Of a stretch of DNA of 64,000 nucleotides, positions 23,702 to 32,247 are shown in pieces. The first letter of the stretch is position 1; each line of letters starts with the position of its first letter. The stretch covers positions 372,001 to 436,000 of the forward strand of contig NZ_JAEQMU010000005.1 of assembly GCF_017908035.1 (NCBI RefSeq), written 5' to 3'. A program made the position numbers and the translations under genes. The notes beneath the pieces were generated by a model. The model ran no database searches and was not told the DNA's origin. It worked only from the letters and a program-made list of their open reading frames with translations. Origin of the DNA: Sphingobacterium tabacisoli (lineage in GTDB: Bacteria; Bacteroidota; Bacteroidia; Sphingobacteriales; Sphingobacteriaceae).

Positions 23702-25401
23702 GTTCTATCGACTGGATAGTGCTTTTTACTACCCTGCTTTTGATTATCGCCTATGGCGTATTCAAAAGCAGGAATATTCGTAACATCAACGGTTATTTAC
23801 TCGGTGACCGTGAACTTCCCTGGTACAATGTAGGTCTCTCTGTAATGGCCACTCAAGCGAGTGCCATCACCTTCTTATCGGCTCCGGGCCTGGCTTATTC
23901 TTCCGGAATGAGCTTTGTTCAGTTTTATTTTGGACTCCCACTGGCCATGATTGTGCTATGCATCACCTTTGTACCTATTTTTCATAGGCTTCGTGTATTT
24001 ACGGCCTATGAGTTTCTAGAAAAGAGATTTGATGTCAAAACCAGAGCATTAACCGCTTTCTTATTTCTAATCCAACGCGGAATTTCTACGGGAATTACAA
24101 TTTTCGCACCTGCTATTATCTTATCGACGATATTACACATAGACATCACCTACACCACGTTAGCGATGGGTAGTGTAGTCGTACTTTACACCGTTTATGG
24201 TGGGACAAAAGCGGTATCTTATACCCAACTCTTGCAGATGGGCATTATATTCACAGGTCTCCTCGCCGCTGGTTTTATGGTAATACGTCTACTTCCGAGT
24301 GACATTGGATTTAGCGAAGCCTTACATATCGCTGGCAGATCAGGAAAGACCAATGCTATCGATTTTACTTTCGACCTAAACAATCAATATACGGTGTGGA
24401 CAGGTCTGATCGGAGGCTTCTTCCTTCAGCTTTCTTACTTTGGAACCGACCAAAGCCAAGTCGGGCGTTATTTGACAGGATCATCTATTCGAGATAGTCG
24501 AATGGGATTATTAATGAATGGACTTTTAAAAGTTCCTATGCAATTCTGTATCCTGTTAATAGGTGTATTGGTCTTTGCCTACTATCAGTATCATACACCA
24601 CCGTTATTTTTCAATTCGCAGGAAACCAACAAGCTTGAAAACAGCATTTATGCCGAAGATTATGCACAATTACTACGTCAGCAAGAAGCAATTGGATTAA
24701 GCAAATCACAAACAATTACAGCACTAACTAAAACATTGGCAGAGAAGGATAACCTCAATGCAACCATTAAAGGCGAAGAACTAAATGCCCTAAACGCAAA
24801 ATCGGATGCGCTGCGCCAAGAAGTGATTGGTTTGATCAAGAAAAACGACACAACTGCCGACACGAATGACAACAACTATATTTTCTTGTCTTTTGTTACT
24901 TCGACCTTCCCAAAAGGATTTATTGGGTTGCTTATCGCCATAATTATGCTAGCTTCTATGGGAGCCACAGCAAGCGCAATAAATTCGCTTGCCTCTACAA
25001 CCGTCATCGATATCTATAAACGGTTCATCAACAAGGAAGCTTCAGAGCGTGCTTATCTGAAAGCCTCTAGGTTGTGCACACTGGGTTGGGGAATTTTTAC
25101 GGTCATAGTTGCCCTATACGCAAACAAACTAGGCAATCTCCTAGAAGCAGTTAATATTTTAGGGTCTCTATTTTATGGCACACTACTGGGTATATTCCTC
25201 GTTGCTTTCTACTTTAAGAAAGTTGGGGGCAAGGCTGTTTTTTGGGCCGCAATTCTTACAGAACTTATTATTATTGGAATCTGGAAAGCTGACGTCGTTG
25301 CCTTTTTATGGCTTAACCTGATTGGTTGTGTACTCGTTATCATCATAGGACTCTTACTGCAAAAGTCACTACCAAAAAAAATACTAAATACTAAATACTA
25401 A
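23698..25401 (+). CDS. Sodium:solute symporter family transporter
   Basis: A 567-aa inner-membrane Na+-coupled transporter with the LeuT fold; substrate unknown. The ATG at 23698 (MSSIDWIVLFTTLLLIIAYG), coupled to the preceding 39-aa gene, is preferred over one at 23659 that would add 13 odd residues. Family blocks: GYLLGDRELPWYNVGLSVMA, MATQASAITFLSAPGLAY and FGTDQSQVGRYLTG. A soluble helical insertion of about 90 residues (from NSQETNKLENSIYAEDYAQL to KKNDTTADTNDNNY) interrupts the membrane domain, as in some Bacteroidota members. The last six residues (ILNTKY) are encoded by a 7-bp tandem repeat. Confidence 0.93.
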   Translation: MSSIDWIVLFTTLLLIIAYGVFKSRNIRNINGYLLGDRELPWYNVGLSVMATQASAITFLSAPGLAYSSGMSFVQFYFGLPLAMIVLCITFVPIFHRLRVFTAYEFLEKRFDVKTRALTAFLFLIQRGISTGITIFAPAIILSTILHIDITYTTLAMGSVVVLYTVYGGTKAVSYTQLLQMGIIFTGLLAAGFMVIRLLPSDIGFSEALHIAGRSGKTNAIDFTFDLNNQYTVWTGLIGGFFLQLSYFGTDQSQVGRYLTGSSIRDSRMGLLMNGLLKVPMQFCILLIGVLVFAYYQYHTPPLFFNSQETNKLENSIYAEDYAQLLRQQEAIGLSKSQTITALTKTLAEKDNLNATIKGEELNALNAKSDALRQEVIGLIKKNDTTADTNDNNYIFLSFVTSTFPKGFIGLLIAIIMLASMGATASAINSLASTTVIDIYKRFINKEASERAYLKASRLCTLGWGIFTVIVALYANKLGNLLEAVNILGSLFYGTLLGIFLVAFYFKKVGGKAVFWAAILTELIIIGIWKADVVAFLWLNLIGCVLVIIIGLLLQKSLPKKILNTKY

Positions 25402-25457
25402 ATACTAAATACTAAATACTAAATACTAAATACTAAATACTAAATACTAAATACTAA
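25381..25457. repeat. 7-bp microsatellite, 11 copies of ATACTAA
   Basis: Eleven uninterrupted ATACTAA units. The array holds the stop codon of the plus-strand symporter (TAA at 25399-25401) and, at its other end, the stop of the minus-strand amidase (TAG at 25456-25454). Because 7 is not a multiple of 3, every frame on both strands meets a stop inside the array. Confidence 0.98.
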
Positions 25458-26359
25458 TAATACTTACGATACAAATCATACAATACAGCTTGATCATGAG
25501 CTGTCAAGACACCATTCACTTCTTTAACAATATACTTTCTCTTAAAGGCACGAATCGCACCTTCTTGATTACGCATATCATACCCCATTATCTTTAAGGC
25601 GTCTATTGGGTTGAAATTAGCGGGAGGCATCATTAGATAGTCTTCGTTATACCAAATTCCAAACCCTCTTTCTGCTAGTAGTTTCCATGGGAATAAAACA
25701 CTAGGGTCGTCCTTACGCATTGGGGCGATATCTGCATGACCTATAAAATTGAGCTGAGGGATCAGGTACTTCGCTTTCAATGTATCCAACAAAATCAACA
25801 AGGAGTTTATCTGTGCATCCGGAAATGCCTCCTTCCCATTATTATCCAGCTCTATGCCTAAGGATATGGAATTGAGATCATCAATGTTACCCCATTTTGA
25901 TTTGCCGGCATGCCAGGCGCGTTCATAATCATTGAGCATTTGAATAACTTGCCCGTCCCTCCCTATTACATAATGGGCACTCACTTTTGAATGTGGCACC
26001 TGAAAGGTACGTACGGTTTGCGCAACGCTATTCTGCGCAGTATGGTGTATGATGACGAAATTAGGCTTGCGGAGGTCATAATGTATGGCAGCGGCCCAAT
26101 CTGCACCTTTATATATCCCCATACGCTTTTGTTCCGCAATCTTTTCCTCCGGGGTCAACTCTCGGAATGCCTGAAAAACAGTTGTATCTACCGCTTTTTG
26201 AACTTCAACTTTTGCTATTTCTTCAACTTCAGTCAATACCTCTTTAGCAGGCAGCCCAACCGGCACATCGACCTTTTTTACTACCGTTACTTTCTTTGAT
26301 GTACTACATCCAATCAGCATAAACAAACTGACTCCTACGACACCCCCCTTCAGCAGCAT
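25454..26359 (-). CDS. N-acetylmuramoyl-L-alanine amidase, lipoprotein (Amidase_2)
   Basis: A 301-aa zinc amidase that cleaves the lactyl-peptide bond of peptidoglycan. A lipobox (LFMLIGC, Cys18) predicts an outer-membrane lipoprotein. After a low-complexity Val/Lys/Glu linker comes the AmpD-type domain, with zinc ligands H105 in VIIHHTAQ, H208 in IGHADIAP and D218 in RKDDPS, spaced as in AmpD. A C-terminal segment (about 250-301) resembles a small helical peptidoglycan-binding-like region (INAIDALKIMGYD style; here DALKIMGYDMRNQEGAIRAF). It is the first of several wall-related genes on this strand. Confidence 0.93.
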   Translation of the reverse strand: MLLKGGVVGVSLFMLIGCSTSKKVTVVKKVDVPVGLPAKEVLTEVEEIAKVEVQKAVDTTVFQAFRELTPEEKIAEQKRMGIYKGADWAAAIHYDLRKPNFVIIHHTAQNSVAQTVRTFQVPHSKVSAHYVIGRDGQVIQMLNDYERAWHAGKSKWGNIDDLNSISLGIELDNNGKEAFPDAQINSLLILLDTLKAKYLIPQLNFIGHADIAPMRKDDPSVLFPWKLLAERGFGIWYNEDYLMMPPANFNPIDALKIMGYDMRNQEGAIRAFKRKYIVKEVNGVLTAHDQAVLYDLYRKYY

Positions 26360-26369
26360 ATATTACTTC

Positions 26370-27356
26370 TTATCTAGGCAGTGCATATATTACGCCCATT
26401 GTCAAGGCTTGGCTATATTGTACCCTTGGCGAATCATCAGATTTGTACACTAAAATTCCTGTAAGTGCAACATTGACTAAGCTAGTTACTTTTGCCGTTA
26501 ATGTTGCATCTAGCCTATGATCGGGATCTGTAACATCTTTATAGTCAGCAAAGAGATTATAACGCGCTTTTAGGTTCAGATTTTGAGACAGATTGCGGTC
26601 CAAGTTTGCTGTAATTTGAAAAGCGAGGTCATTCTTGAATTTCTTTCCTGGTTCTACACCATATACAGGCGCTTTCGCATTTAAAGGAGGTGCTATCCTA
26701 TTGTCCAAAATTAATGTTTGACGGGCTGTTCCTGTACCAAAGCGCAAGGAGAAGGTCTTATCGGGCTTGTATTCCAAACCGAATGATTCTGTAAAATAAC
26801 CCGGAGCCATAAACGCAGAGAGTGTGTCTACAATATTTTCACCTTTTGGATCGTACTTATATCCGACGTCAAACTGTGACTCGAATGTAAATGAGAAATA
26901 TAGTGCCCAAATATCCGTAAACTTATAGGCCAGCTTATTATCCCAAAAGATACGATCATTATTCTTTTTCGCTAGCTGATCTTTATTCCAGACTTTTCCG
27001 TACCTAAAATCCAACTCCGAAACAAAATTAAAGCGATCTTTATTGTATTCGGATTTATGCCAAAAAGTTCCCCCAAGCGCGACAGAATTTACTCCTCCAG
27101 CTTTCCAGTTATCACTAAAGGTAGCTTGGTTTAAATTCAATCCAAACTTTGTCCAGTGCTTCCAGTAATCGATTTCGAGACCCAATTTGGGAATCGGAAC
27201 ATTAATCTGTTTAATTTGAACACCTTTAGTTGTATCTGCATTTAGTCTTTTTGTATTAGGGTCTTCTCGCAGCTCTTTTAGATCTCCCTGAGAAAAGGCC
27301 TGCATACTGCAAAAAATCGCCACAAAGCTTAAAAATAAGGGTAAATGTCTCATCAT
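26370..27356 (-). CDS. DUF3078 domain-containing outer-membrane protein
   Basis: A 328-aa protein with a signal peptide (MRHLPLFLSFVAIFCSMQAFSQ). The DUF3078 signature is visible in WKHWTKFGLNLNQATFSDNW and GGVNSVALGGTFWHKSEYNK, followed by amphipathic strands and a terminal SQALTMGVIYALPR typical of outer-membrane barrels. Two in-frame Met codons begin the protein (27356 and 27353). It lies 10 nt upstream of the amidase and 9 nt after the preceding gene, so they are likely co-transcribed. The function of the family is not established. Confidence 0.9.
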   Translation of the reverse strand: MMRHLPLFLSFVAIFCSMQAFSQGDLKELREDPNTKRLNADTTKGVQIKQINVPIPKLGLEIDYWKHWTKFGLNLNQATFSDNWKAGGVNSVALGGTFWHKSEYNKDRFNFVSELDFRYGKVWNKDQLAKKNNDRIFWDNKLAYKFTDIWALYFSFTFESQFDVGYKYDPKGENIVDTLSAFMAPGYFTESFGLEYKPDKTFSLRFGTGTARQTLILDNRIAPPLNAKAPVYGVEPGKKFKNDLAFQITANLDRNLSQNLNLKARYNLFADYKDVTDPDHRLDATLTAKVTSLVNVALTGILVYKSDDSPRVQYSQALTMGVIYALPR

Positions 27357-27365
27357 ATACGATTA

Positions 27366-28124
27366 CTAATATTCTTTATTGATATCTATGTTATTCAAGT
27401 CTGGTAGTGGCTTAATATAAGGCACAAATTTGAAATACTCATATTTGGACTTTATATAGCTCACCATTTGATAATGTGTTGCCAAAGATACAAAATCATA
27501 CGAAGGTCTGTATCTTACCATAAAATTGTCCAAAGGCTCTCCCTCCAGTCCAGTTACTCCTTTGATCAATTCTTTGGAAAAGCGAATATCGACTATATTT
27601 TCCTCATATTCCTTTTGAAAATACTTCGTTAGTCTCCGAGCATTCTTCGCCTCTCTACTAAACAAGCTGTATATCGCATTTATGCTCAACCCCGCCCCAG
27701 TAGGCCCCACACTCAGGTAGCTACCCGGGTCGGCCAACTTATAGGCTTTATCATAATCCCTGTGTCTATCTGCTAGAATTTGTTCAGGCGTCTTTCTGGC
27801 AACAACTGTTACGGGATCGATATATATAGAAGTCTTTTTTAAATTAAAAATAAGAACTTTCTCTCCTTGGTAGGTTAATGTATCGCTAAAATAATGTTCT
27901 TTTTGGGCTATAATCTGGTCACCACGTTGCATCTCCAAGGCAAACTCTCCTCTTGAGTTATTAAAGACATTTGCGCCGGAAGTCTTGTTAATCATTAACA
28001 CCCGACCAATCCGCTGTTTTGTGTCTTTATCAAAAATCAACCCTTCTATCTTTTGCTGGGAATAAATAGGCCCACAAACGAAAAGCAGTAGCATCAACAG
28101 TACTATGTTTAGATTGGTGTTCAC
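27366..28124 (-). CDS. Exported protein with carboxypeptidase-regulatory-like domain
   Basis: A 252-aa protein with a signal peptide (MNTNLNIVLLMLLLFVCGPIYSQ). The CarboxypepD_reg-like beta-sandwich follows at about 24-105 (KIEGLIFDKDTKQRIGRVLM, NVFNNSRGEFALEMQRGDQI). The C-terminal part (KTPEQILADRHRDYDKAYKL; AKNARRLTKYFQKEYEENIV) is helical and without a recognised motif. There is no TonB plug or barrel, so it is a free-standing member of the sandwich family, probably periplasmic or outer-membrane associated. It belongs to the amidase/DUF3078/glucosaminidase run on this strand. Confidence 0.85.
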   Translation of the reverse strand: MNTNLNIVLLMLLLFVCGPIYSQQKIEGLIFDKDTKQRIGRVLMINKTSGANVFNNSRGEFALEMQRGDQIIAQKEHYFSDTLTYQGEKVLIFNLKKTSIYIDPVTVVARKTPEQILADRHRDYDKAYKLADPGSYLSVGPTGAGLSINAIYSLFSREAKNARRLTKYFQKEYEENIVDIRFSKELIKGVTGLEGEPLDNFMVRYRPSYDFVSLATHYQMVSYIKSKYEYFKFVPYIKPLPDLNNIDINKEY

Positions 28125-28182
28125 AACTGTAAATCTACATTATTACCGAATAAAACACTATAATTTTAACAATGTTTTACTT

Positions 28183-29013
28183 CTATTTGGTAATCACAAG
28201 TAGCTGCCCTATTGACAATGTGTCATCTGAAAGGTTATTCAACTGCTTAATCTGGTCGACTGTAACATTATACTGACGACTGATGCTATACAGTGTCTGA
28301 GCAAGTTTTACTTCATGAATGATCATAGCAACTGGTGATTTAATCTGCTCAGGCTTTGTGATGGGTTCCGTTTCGATTTTGGTCTCGATTACTCTTTCTA
28401 TCTTCTCTTCACGACGGCCCTTCTCGACATAGGTTTCGCCTCTGTCGTATTTGTAAAGCTCATACCGTTCTATTAAATCAACCAATAGCTCGGGATACCT
28501 CGGGTTGGTCGCATAGCCTGCATCCTTCAACCCTCTTGCCCAACCTTTGTAATCATTTCTATTTAGTGTAAATAGCTTCTCATAACGTTTGCGCAACAGA
28601 AACTGCGAGTGATCTTTAAAGGATTGTTCGGGATTATCATATACCCGAAAACAATCATTTGGGTTGTCATCGGCTCTTCTTACACTTTTTCCATTCCAGA
28701 CACCTCCACATTTTATCCCAAAATGATTATTCGCTTCCCTTGCTAAATAGGAGTTTCCATTTCCAGATTCCAACAGAGCCTGAGCTAACTTGATACTAGC
28801 AGGTATACCATAAAGATTCATTTCCCGAATAGCAATATCTTTATATTGCTCAATATAAGAAAGTCCTGATGTAGAGGTCCCTCCTTTGCTCGCATTAGGT
28901 CTAGAAGAAGAAGTACCCGACGATGAGGGATGTGATAATACCGTTCTCTTTTTTGAAGCACAAGAACCCAACAAGCCCAGTAGGACGACAGATAACAATA
29001 GAAATCTCATCAA
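28183..29013 (-). CDS. Glucosaminidase lipoprotein (GH73) with C-terminal LysM
   Basis: A 276-aa peptidoglycan hydrolase. The lipobox (LLGLLGSC, Cys18) is followed by a Ser/Thr/Gly-rich linker. The GH73/FlgJ-like domain (about 52-190) contains the catalytic Glu E82 in ALLESGNGNSYL and the conserved NNHFGIKC, DNPEQSFKDHSQFLL and YATNPRYPELL. A linker rich in Glu/Ile/Lys leads to one LysM domain (about 231-276, LAQTLYSISRQYNVTVDQIK) that binds glycan strands. The gene lies directly after a second, shorter glucosaminidase gene, suggesting tandem duplication. Confidence 0.94.
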   Translation of the reverse strand: MMRFLLLSVVLLGLLGSCASKKRTVLSHPSSSGTSSSRPNASKGGTSTSGLSYIEQYKDIAIREMNLYGIPASIKLAQALLESGNGNSYLAREANNHFGIKCGGVWNGKSVRRADDNPNDCFRVYDNPEQSFKDHSQFLLRKRYEKLFTLNRNDYKGWARGLKDAGYATNPRYPELLVDLIERYELYKYDRGETYVEKGRREEKIERVIETKIETEPITKPEQIKSPVAMIIHEVKLAQTLYSISRQYNVTVDQIKQLNNLSDDTLSIGQLLVITK

Positions 29014-29037
29014 TTTTGAAAAAAGTATATAAATCTA

Positions 29038-29538
29038 CTAATTTATATCCAATTCATCCAAATCGTACCTGTCAATCGTGTTCAGAACCTTGCTACTCCA
29101 GCCTTTGGTCGCAGAATAGCCGGAGCGGGCAATTCCTTTGACCCAAGCGGTATAGTCTTGAGGAGAATATTTTTCAAACAAAGGCTGTGTAGCCTTTCTT
29201 CTCTTTAGAAGTCCTACAAAATCATTATAAGAAGCCCATACAGATTCATAACCTTTGTAGGCGGATCTTATCACTGAACTGTTGTTCTTTCCCTTGATTC
29301 CAAAATGATTGTTTAAATGATTGGCAATTCGACTATTGCCATAAGCACTTTCATGAATAGCGACTGCTAAAATCACAGATGCTGGCACACCTGTCTCGCG
29401 CATAAGCTGCTGTGCAACGCTCTTGTGCTGCTCGATATAACTTGAGGGGCTAAATTTCTTTTGTCCCAATAGTGTCGTTACTGAAGCGAAACACAATACT
29501 AGTAGCAGCAATGCTCTGCTGCATAAAGATTTTTGCAT
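29038..29538 (-). CDS. Glucosaminidase domain protein (GH73), short form
   Basis: A 166-aa protein with a signal peptide (MQKSLCSRALLLLVLCFASVTTLLGQ) and then little except the GH73 domain: SYIEQHKSVAQQLMRETGVP, catalytic Glu E63 in AVAIHESAYGN, NNHFGIKGK and GYSATKGWSSKVLNTIDRYD. It lacks both the lipobox and the LysM domain of its downstream paralogue (24 nt apart), so it is probably soluble in the periplasm. The two may act together on septal or turnover glycan. Confidence 0.93.
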   Translation of the reverse strand: MQKSLCSRALLLLVLCFASVTTLLGQKKFSPSSYIEQHKSVAQQLMRETGVPASVILAVAIHESAYGNSRIANHLNNHFGIKGKNNSSVIRSAYKGYESVWASYNDFVGLLKRRKATQPLFEKYSPQDYTAWVKGIARSGYSATKGWSSKVLNTIDRYDLDELDIN

Positions 29539-29560
29539 TTTTTACTTTTTAGTTCAACCA

Positions 29561-30196
29561 TTACTTTTTGCGTAACACAAAAAGCCCGTCCCTGATTGGC
29601 AAAATCAATTTTTCTACACGATTGTCTTTTGCCAAGGTGGCGTTCAATTCTAAGACTTGTCTTGTTTGACTGTCCGGATTGCTCTCAAAGACCTTTCCTT
29701 TCCACAATACATTGTCCAACAAAATAACACCCCCTTTTGGAATCCGATCTATTAACATTTCATAATAAACCAAATTCCGCTTTTTATCTGCATCGATAAA
29801 TACTAAATCAAACTCTCCTTCTATCGTTGGGATTACATTGATGGCATCCCCTATGTGATATTGAATCTGTGAAGCATATGCAGAGCGTTCAAAATATCCT
29901 GAAACTCGCTCTTCCTGCTCTTCATTAATATCGATAGTATGAAGAGTGCCATCTTTGGTCAACCCTTCCGCTAAACATAACGTCGCATACCCTGTAAAAG
30001 TACCTACCTCTAGAATTTTTTTTGGGGCAAGCATCTTGCTAATCATAGACAAGACACGCCCTTGGTAATGCCCCGATAACATATGGGGCATCGTCTCTTT
30101 CAAATATGTTTCTCTATTTATAACTCCAAGCAACACATCCTCTGCATCACAAGTCTCTTCTAAATAACCACTTACCTCTTCTTGATCTTGAAACAT
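29561..30196 (-). CDS. O-methyltransferase (class I SAM-dependent, caffeoyl-CoA/catechol type)
   Basis: A 211-aa cytoplasmic methyltransferase from the ATG at 30196 (MFQDQEEVSGYLEETCD); the frame upstream has only a TTG (30217). The SAM-binding motif I is ILEVGTFTGYATLCLAEG, with HTIDINEEQ after it; the metal/catalytic block FDLVFIDADKKRNLVYYE and LLDNVLWKGKV are hallmarks of the divalent-cation-dependent O-methyltransferase_3 family. The substrate is unknown. It lies 22 nt upstream of the short glucosaminidase gene but may be transcribed separately from the folE operon, from which a strong terminator divides it. Confidence 0.92.
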   Translation of the reverse strand: MFQDQEEVSGYLEETCDAEDVLLGVINRETYLKETMPHMLSGHYQGRVLSMISKMLAPKKILEVGTFTGYATLCLAEGLTKDGTLHTIDINEEQEERVSGYFERSAYASQIQYHIGDAINVIPTIEGEFDLVFIDADKKRNLVYYEMLIDRIPKGGVILLDNVLWKGKVFESNPDSQTRQVLELNATLAKDNRVEKLILPIRDGLFVLRKK

Positions 30197-30283
30197 GGTT
30201 GCGAATTTACGGAACAATTTTAGAAAACAAATTATTTTTACTCCTGCTATTAGGTTATATCAACTGACCCTAGGATATTCCAT

Positions 30284-30330
30284 AATCAAAAAAACCTTGT
30301 TTTCAGATTGAAAACAAGGTTTTTTTGATT
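30284..30330. terminator. Very long stem terminator downstream of folE
   Basis: Perfect 20-bp stem (30284-30303 with 30311-30330, 7-nt loop, core ACCTTGTTTT) flanked by A/T runs, so it is bidirectional in form; on the minus strand it ends the queD-folE transcript. Confidence 0.92.
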
Positions 30331-30350
30331 ACTTATGATTAACTTATGGC

Positions 30351-30980
30351 CTAAGCTAAGGACGCAGTTATTAATCTTAAAAATTCTGATCGTGTAACAT
30401 CATTTTGAAATTCTCCAGTAAAAGCAGAAGTTGTTGTTACGGAATTTTGCTTTTGCACACCACGCATTGCCATACACATATGCTTGCACTCTATCACTAC
30501 GGCCACTCCTGCTGGATTTAATGTATCCTGAATACAATCTCTGATTTCATTCGTCAACCGTTCCTGTACCTGCAGACGTCTAGCAAATGCATCTACTATC
30601 CTTGGAATCTTGCTTAATCCTACAATATGGCCATTGGGAATATAGGCGATATGCGCTTTCCCAAAGAATGGCAACATATGGTGCTCACACATGGAGTACA
30701 CCTCTATATCTTTTACCACAACCATCTGGCTATAGTCTTCTTCAAACATAGCGCTACGAAGCACTTCTGCTGCATCAACATCATACCCATGTGTCAGAAA
30801 TTGTAATGCCTTTGCTACACGCTCAGGAGTTTTAATCAGTCCCTCTCGATTTGGGTCTTCACCTATGGCAGATAGTATGTCATTATAGTGCGAAGCTATA
30901 CGCTCCACTTGCTCCACATTATACTGGTCTATTTTCTTATAGCCTTCCAATTCCTCATTGAAATCCGTAGGATTGCTCAT
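30351..30980 (-). CDS. folE: GTP cyclohydrolase I
   Basis: Converts GTP to 7,8-dihydroneopterin triphosphate, the entry step for folate and for queuosine or other pterins; homodecameric. It has 209 aa. Zinc ligands: C98 and H101 in SMCEHHMLPFFG, and C169 in KHMCMAMRGV. Active-site blocks GLSKIPRIVDAFARRLQVQE and TTTSAFTGEF are complete. It follows queD by 23 nt on the same strand, so its product is passed directly to the QueD branch, although it also feeds folate. Confidence 0.97.
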   Translation of the reverse strand: MSNPTDFNEELEGYKKIDQYNVEQVERIASHYNDILSAIGEDPNREGLIKTPERVAKALQFLTHGYDVDAAEVLRSAMFEEDYSQMVVVKDIEVYSMCEHHMLPFFGKAHIAYIPNGHIVGLSKIPRIVDAFARRLQVQERLTNEIRDCIQDTLNPAGVAVVIECKHMCMAMRGVQKQNSVTTTSAFTGEFQNDVTRSEFLRLITASLA

Positions 30981-31003
30981 TTTTTAGCTAATTTTTTATG
31001 TGA

Positions 31004-31417
31004 TTAATCGCCGAAATATTCGACTGAGTTATTTTCCGTTTCGTACAGCTTTACACTATGCAACTGTACATTTTCCTGTTCAAAGTGAGGTTTAAGCACA
31101 TGAAAGATCTCCATGGCAATTATTTCTGTTGATGCCATTTTGCCTTGCATAAAGTCTACATCCAAATTTATATTCTTATGATCCATTTTATCAATGACTT
31201 CTGTATTGATAATACTTTTCATCAGTTTCAAATCGATCAAAAAACCTGTTTCTGGATTCACTGTTCCTTTTACTGTAACATACAATTCATAGTTATGTCC
31301 ATGCCAATTAGGATTGGAACAATAGCCGAATACAGCTTCATTTTTCTCCTCTGACCAATCTTCGCGATGCAACTTATGGGCAGCACAGAATCTCTCCCGT
31401 CTTGTAATGTATATCAT
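31004..31417 (-). CDS. queD: 6-carboxytetrahydropterin synthase (QueD/PTPS family)
   Basis: Acts on dihydroneopterin triphosphate to give 6-carboxy-5,6,7,8-tetrahydropterin in queuosine synthesis. It has 137 aa. Zinc His residues H14 (RFCAAHKL), H39 and H41 (NWHGHNY), and the nearby cysteine C33 (GYCSNPNW) are visible; the Glu-containing C-terminus KLYETENNSVEYFGD is conserved. PTPS enzymes for tetrahydrobiopterin share these motifs, so assignment to QueD is by phylum and by coupling with folE; queC and queE are not in the window. Confidence 0.92.
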   Translation of the reverse strand: MIYITRRERFCAAHKLHREDWSEEKNEAVFGYCSNPNWHGHNYELYVTVKGTVNPETGFLIDLKLMKSIINTEVIDKMDHKNINLDVDFMQGKMASTEIIAMEIFHVLKPHFEQENVQLHSVKLYETENNSVEYFGD

Positions 31418-31422
31418 ATACG

Positions 31423-31430
31423 CAAATATA
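31423..31430 (-). promoter_or_regulatory. Putative -7 box (TATATTTG) of queD-folE
   Basis: On the minus strand TATATTTG (31430 to 31423) is followed only 5 nt later by the queD ATG, so the mRNA may be leaderless or nearly so. Confidence 0.5.
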
Positions 31431-31494
31431 CCTTAAAAAACTCTATTTTAGCAGTCAAAAGCAGAAGATTCCTTCACAAATAATATACAGAAAA

Positions 31495-32112
31495 ATGAGG
31501 CCTTTGATTGTAGCTGCGACTGACGCAGAGATTGCTCCAAGTATCGATTTTCTAAAGCGCTTACAAATACCTTACCTAACTACTGGAGTAGGGATGACAG
31601 CCACAGCATACCAGCTAGGCAAAAGTATAACCCAGATTCGCCCTGATTATATTCTCAACGTTGGTATAGGGGGAGCCCTCTACAAAGATATCCCCTTAGG
31701 TACGGTCATCCAGATAACAAAAGATAGCTTTTCGGAACTAGGAGCTGAAGATGGGGAGCTTTTTTTGCCTATAGAAGAACTCGGTTTTGGAAAGAGCGTC
31801 TTTACCCCCTCTTTTCCTTCGTTGGCATCGCCACCACAACTAGCACTACATACGGGTATTACAGTCAATACCGTCCATGGTAACGAGCAATCTATCCTCC
31901 TGCTCAAGGCGAGGCTTTCTTCGGCAACTATTGAAACGATGGAAGGAGCTGCTGTATTTTTTGTTAGCGAAGCAGAAAACATTCCTTGCCTACAAATCCG
32001 GGCTATCTCCAACTATGTAGAAAAACGGAATAGACAGGCATGGGAGATACCTTTGGCGATTAAAAATCTAAATGTATGGTTGCAAGAGTTTATCCTTAAA
32101 AACAGCCTGTAA
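31495..32112 (+). CDS. mqnB: Futalosine hydrolase
   Basis: Cleaves futalosine to dehypoxanthine futalosine (menaquinone synthesis by the futalosine pathway). It has 205 aa with the nucleoside-phosphorylase/MTAN-like fold: GVGMTATAYQLGK, ILNVGIGGALYKDIPLGTV, NTVHGNEQSI, and the catalytic TMEGAAVFFVSEA; the C-terminus CLQIRAISNYVEKRNRQAWE is typical of MqnB. It is divergent from queD and upstream of pdhB. Other mqn genes are not in this window. Confidence 0.92.
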   Translation: MRPLIVAATDAEIAPSIDFLKRLQIPYLTTGVGMTATAYQLGKSITQIRPDYILNVGIGGALYKDIPLGTVIQITKDSFSELGAEDGELFLPIEELGFGKSVFTPSFPSLASPPQLALHTGITVNTVHGNEQSILLLKARLSSATIETMEGAAVFFVSEAENIPCLQIRAISNYVEKRNRQAWEIPLAIKNLNVWLQEFILKNSL

Positions 32113-32204
32113 CGCTCGTAATTGTTGTGGTATTAGACTAATATATCTCCAACAGAAGACAGCAATATTACATATGATACATATGAAATATCATTATTAA
32201 ATAG

Positions 32205-32212
32205 TATTTTTG
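32205..32212 (+). promoter_or_regulatory. Putative -7 box (TATTTTTG) of pdhB
   Basis: TATTTTTG fits TAnnTTTG and lies 35 nt upstream of the pdhB ATG. The AT-rich stretch before it has no clear -33 TTG. Confidence 0.45.
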
Positions 32213-32247
32213 CATATCAAAGGTTAATTAAAACGATTTCAAAACTA

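Noticed and set aside
25381..25457. 7-bp array as a CRISPR or an integration site
   Set aside because: There are no spacers, no palindrome and no tRNA or integrase nearby; it is a simple microsatellite.
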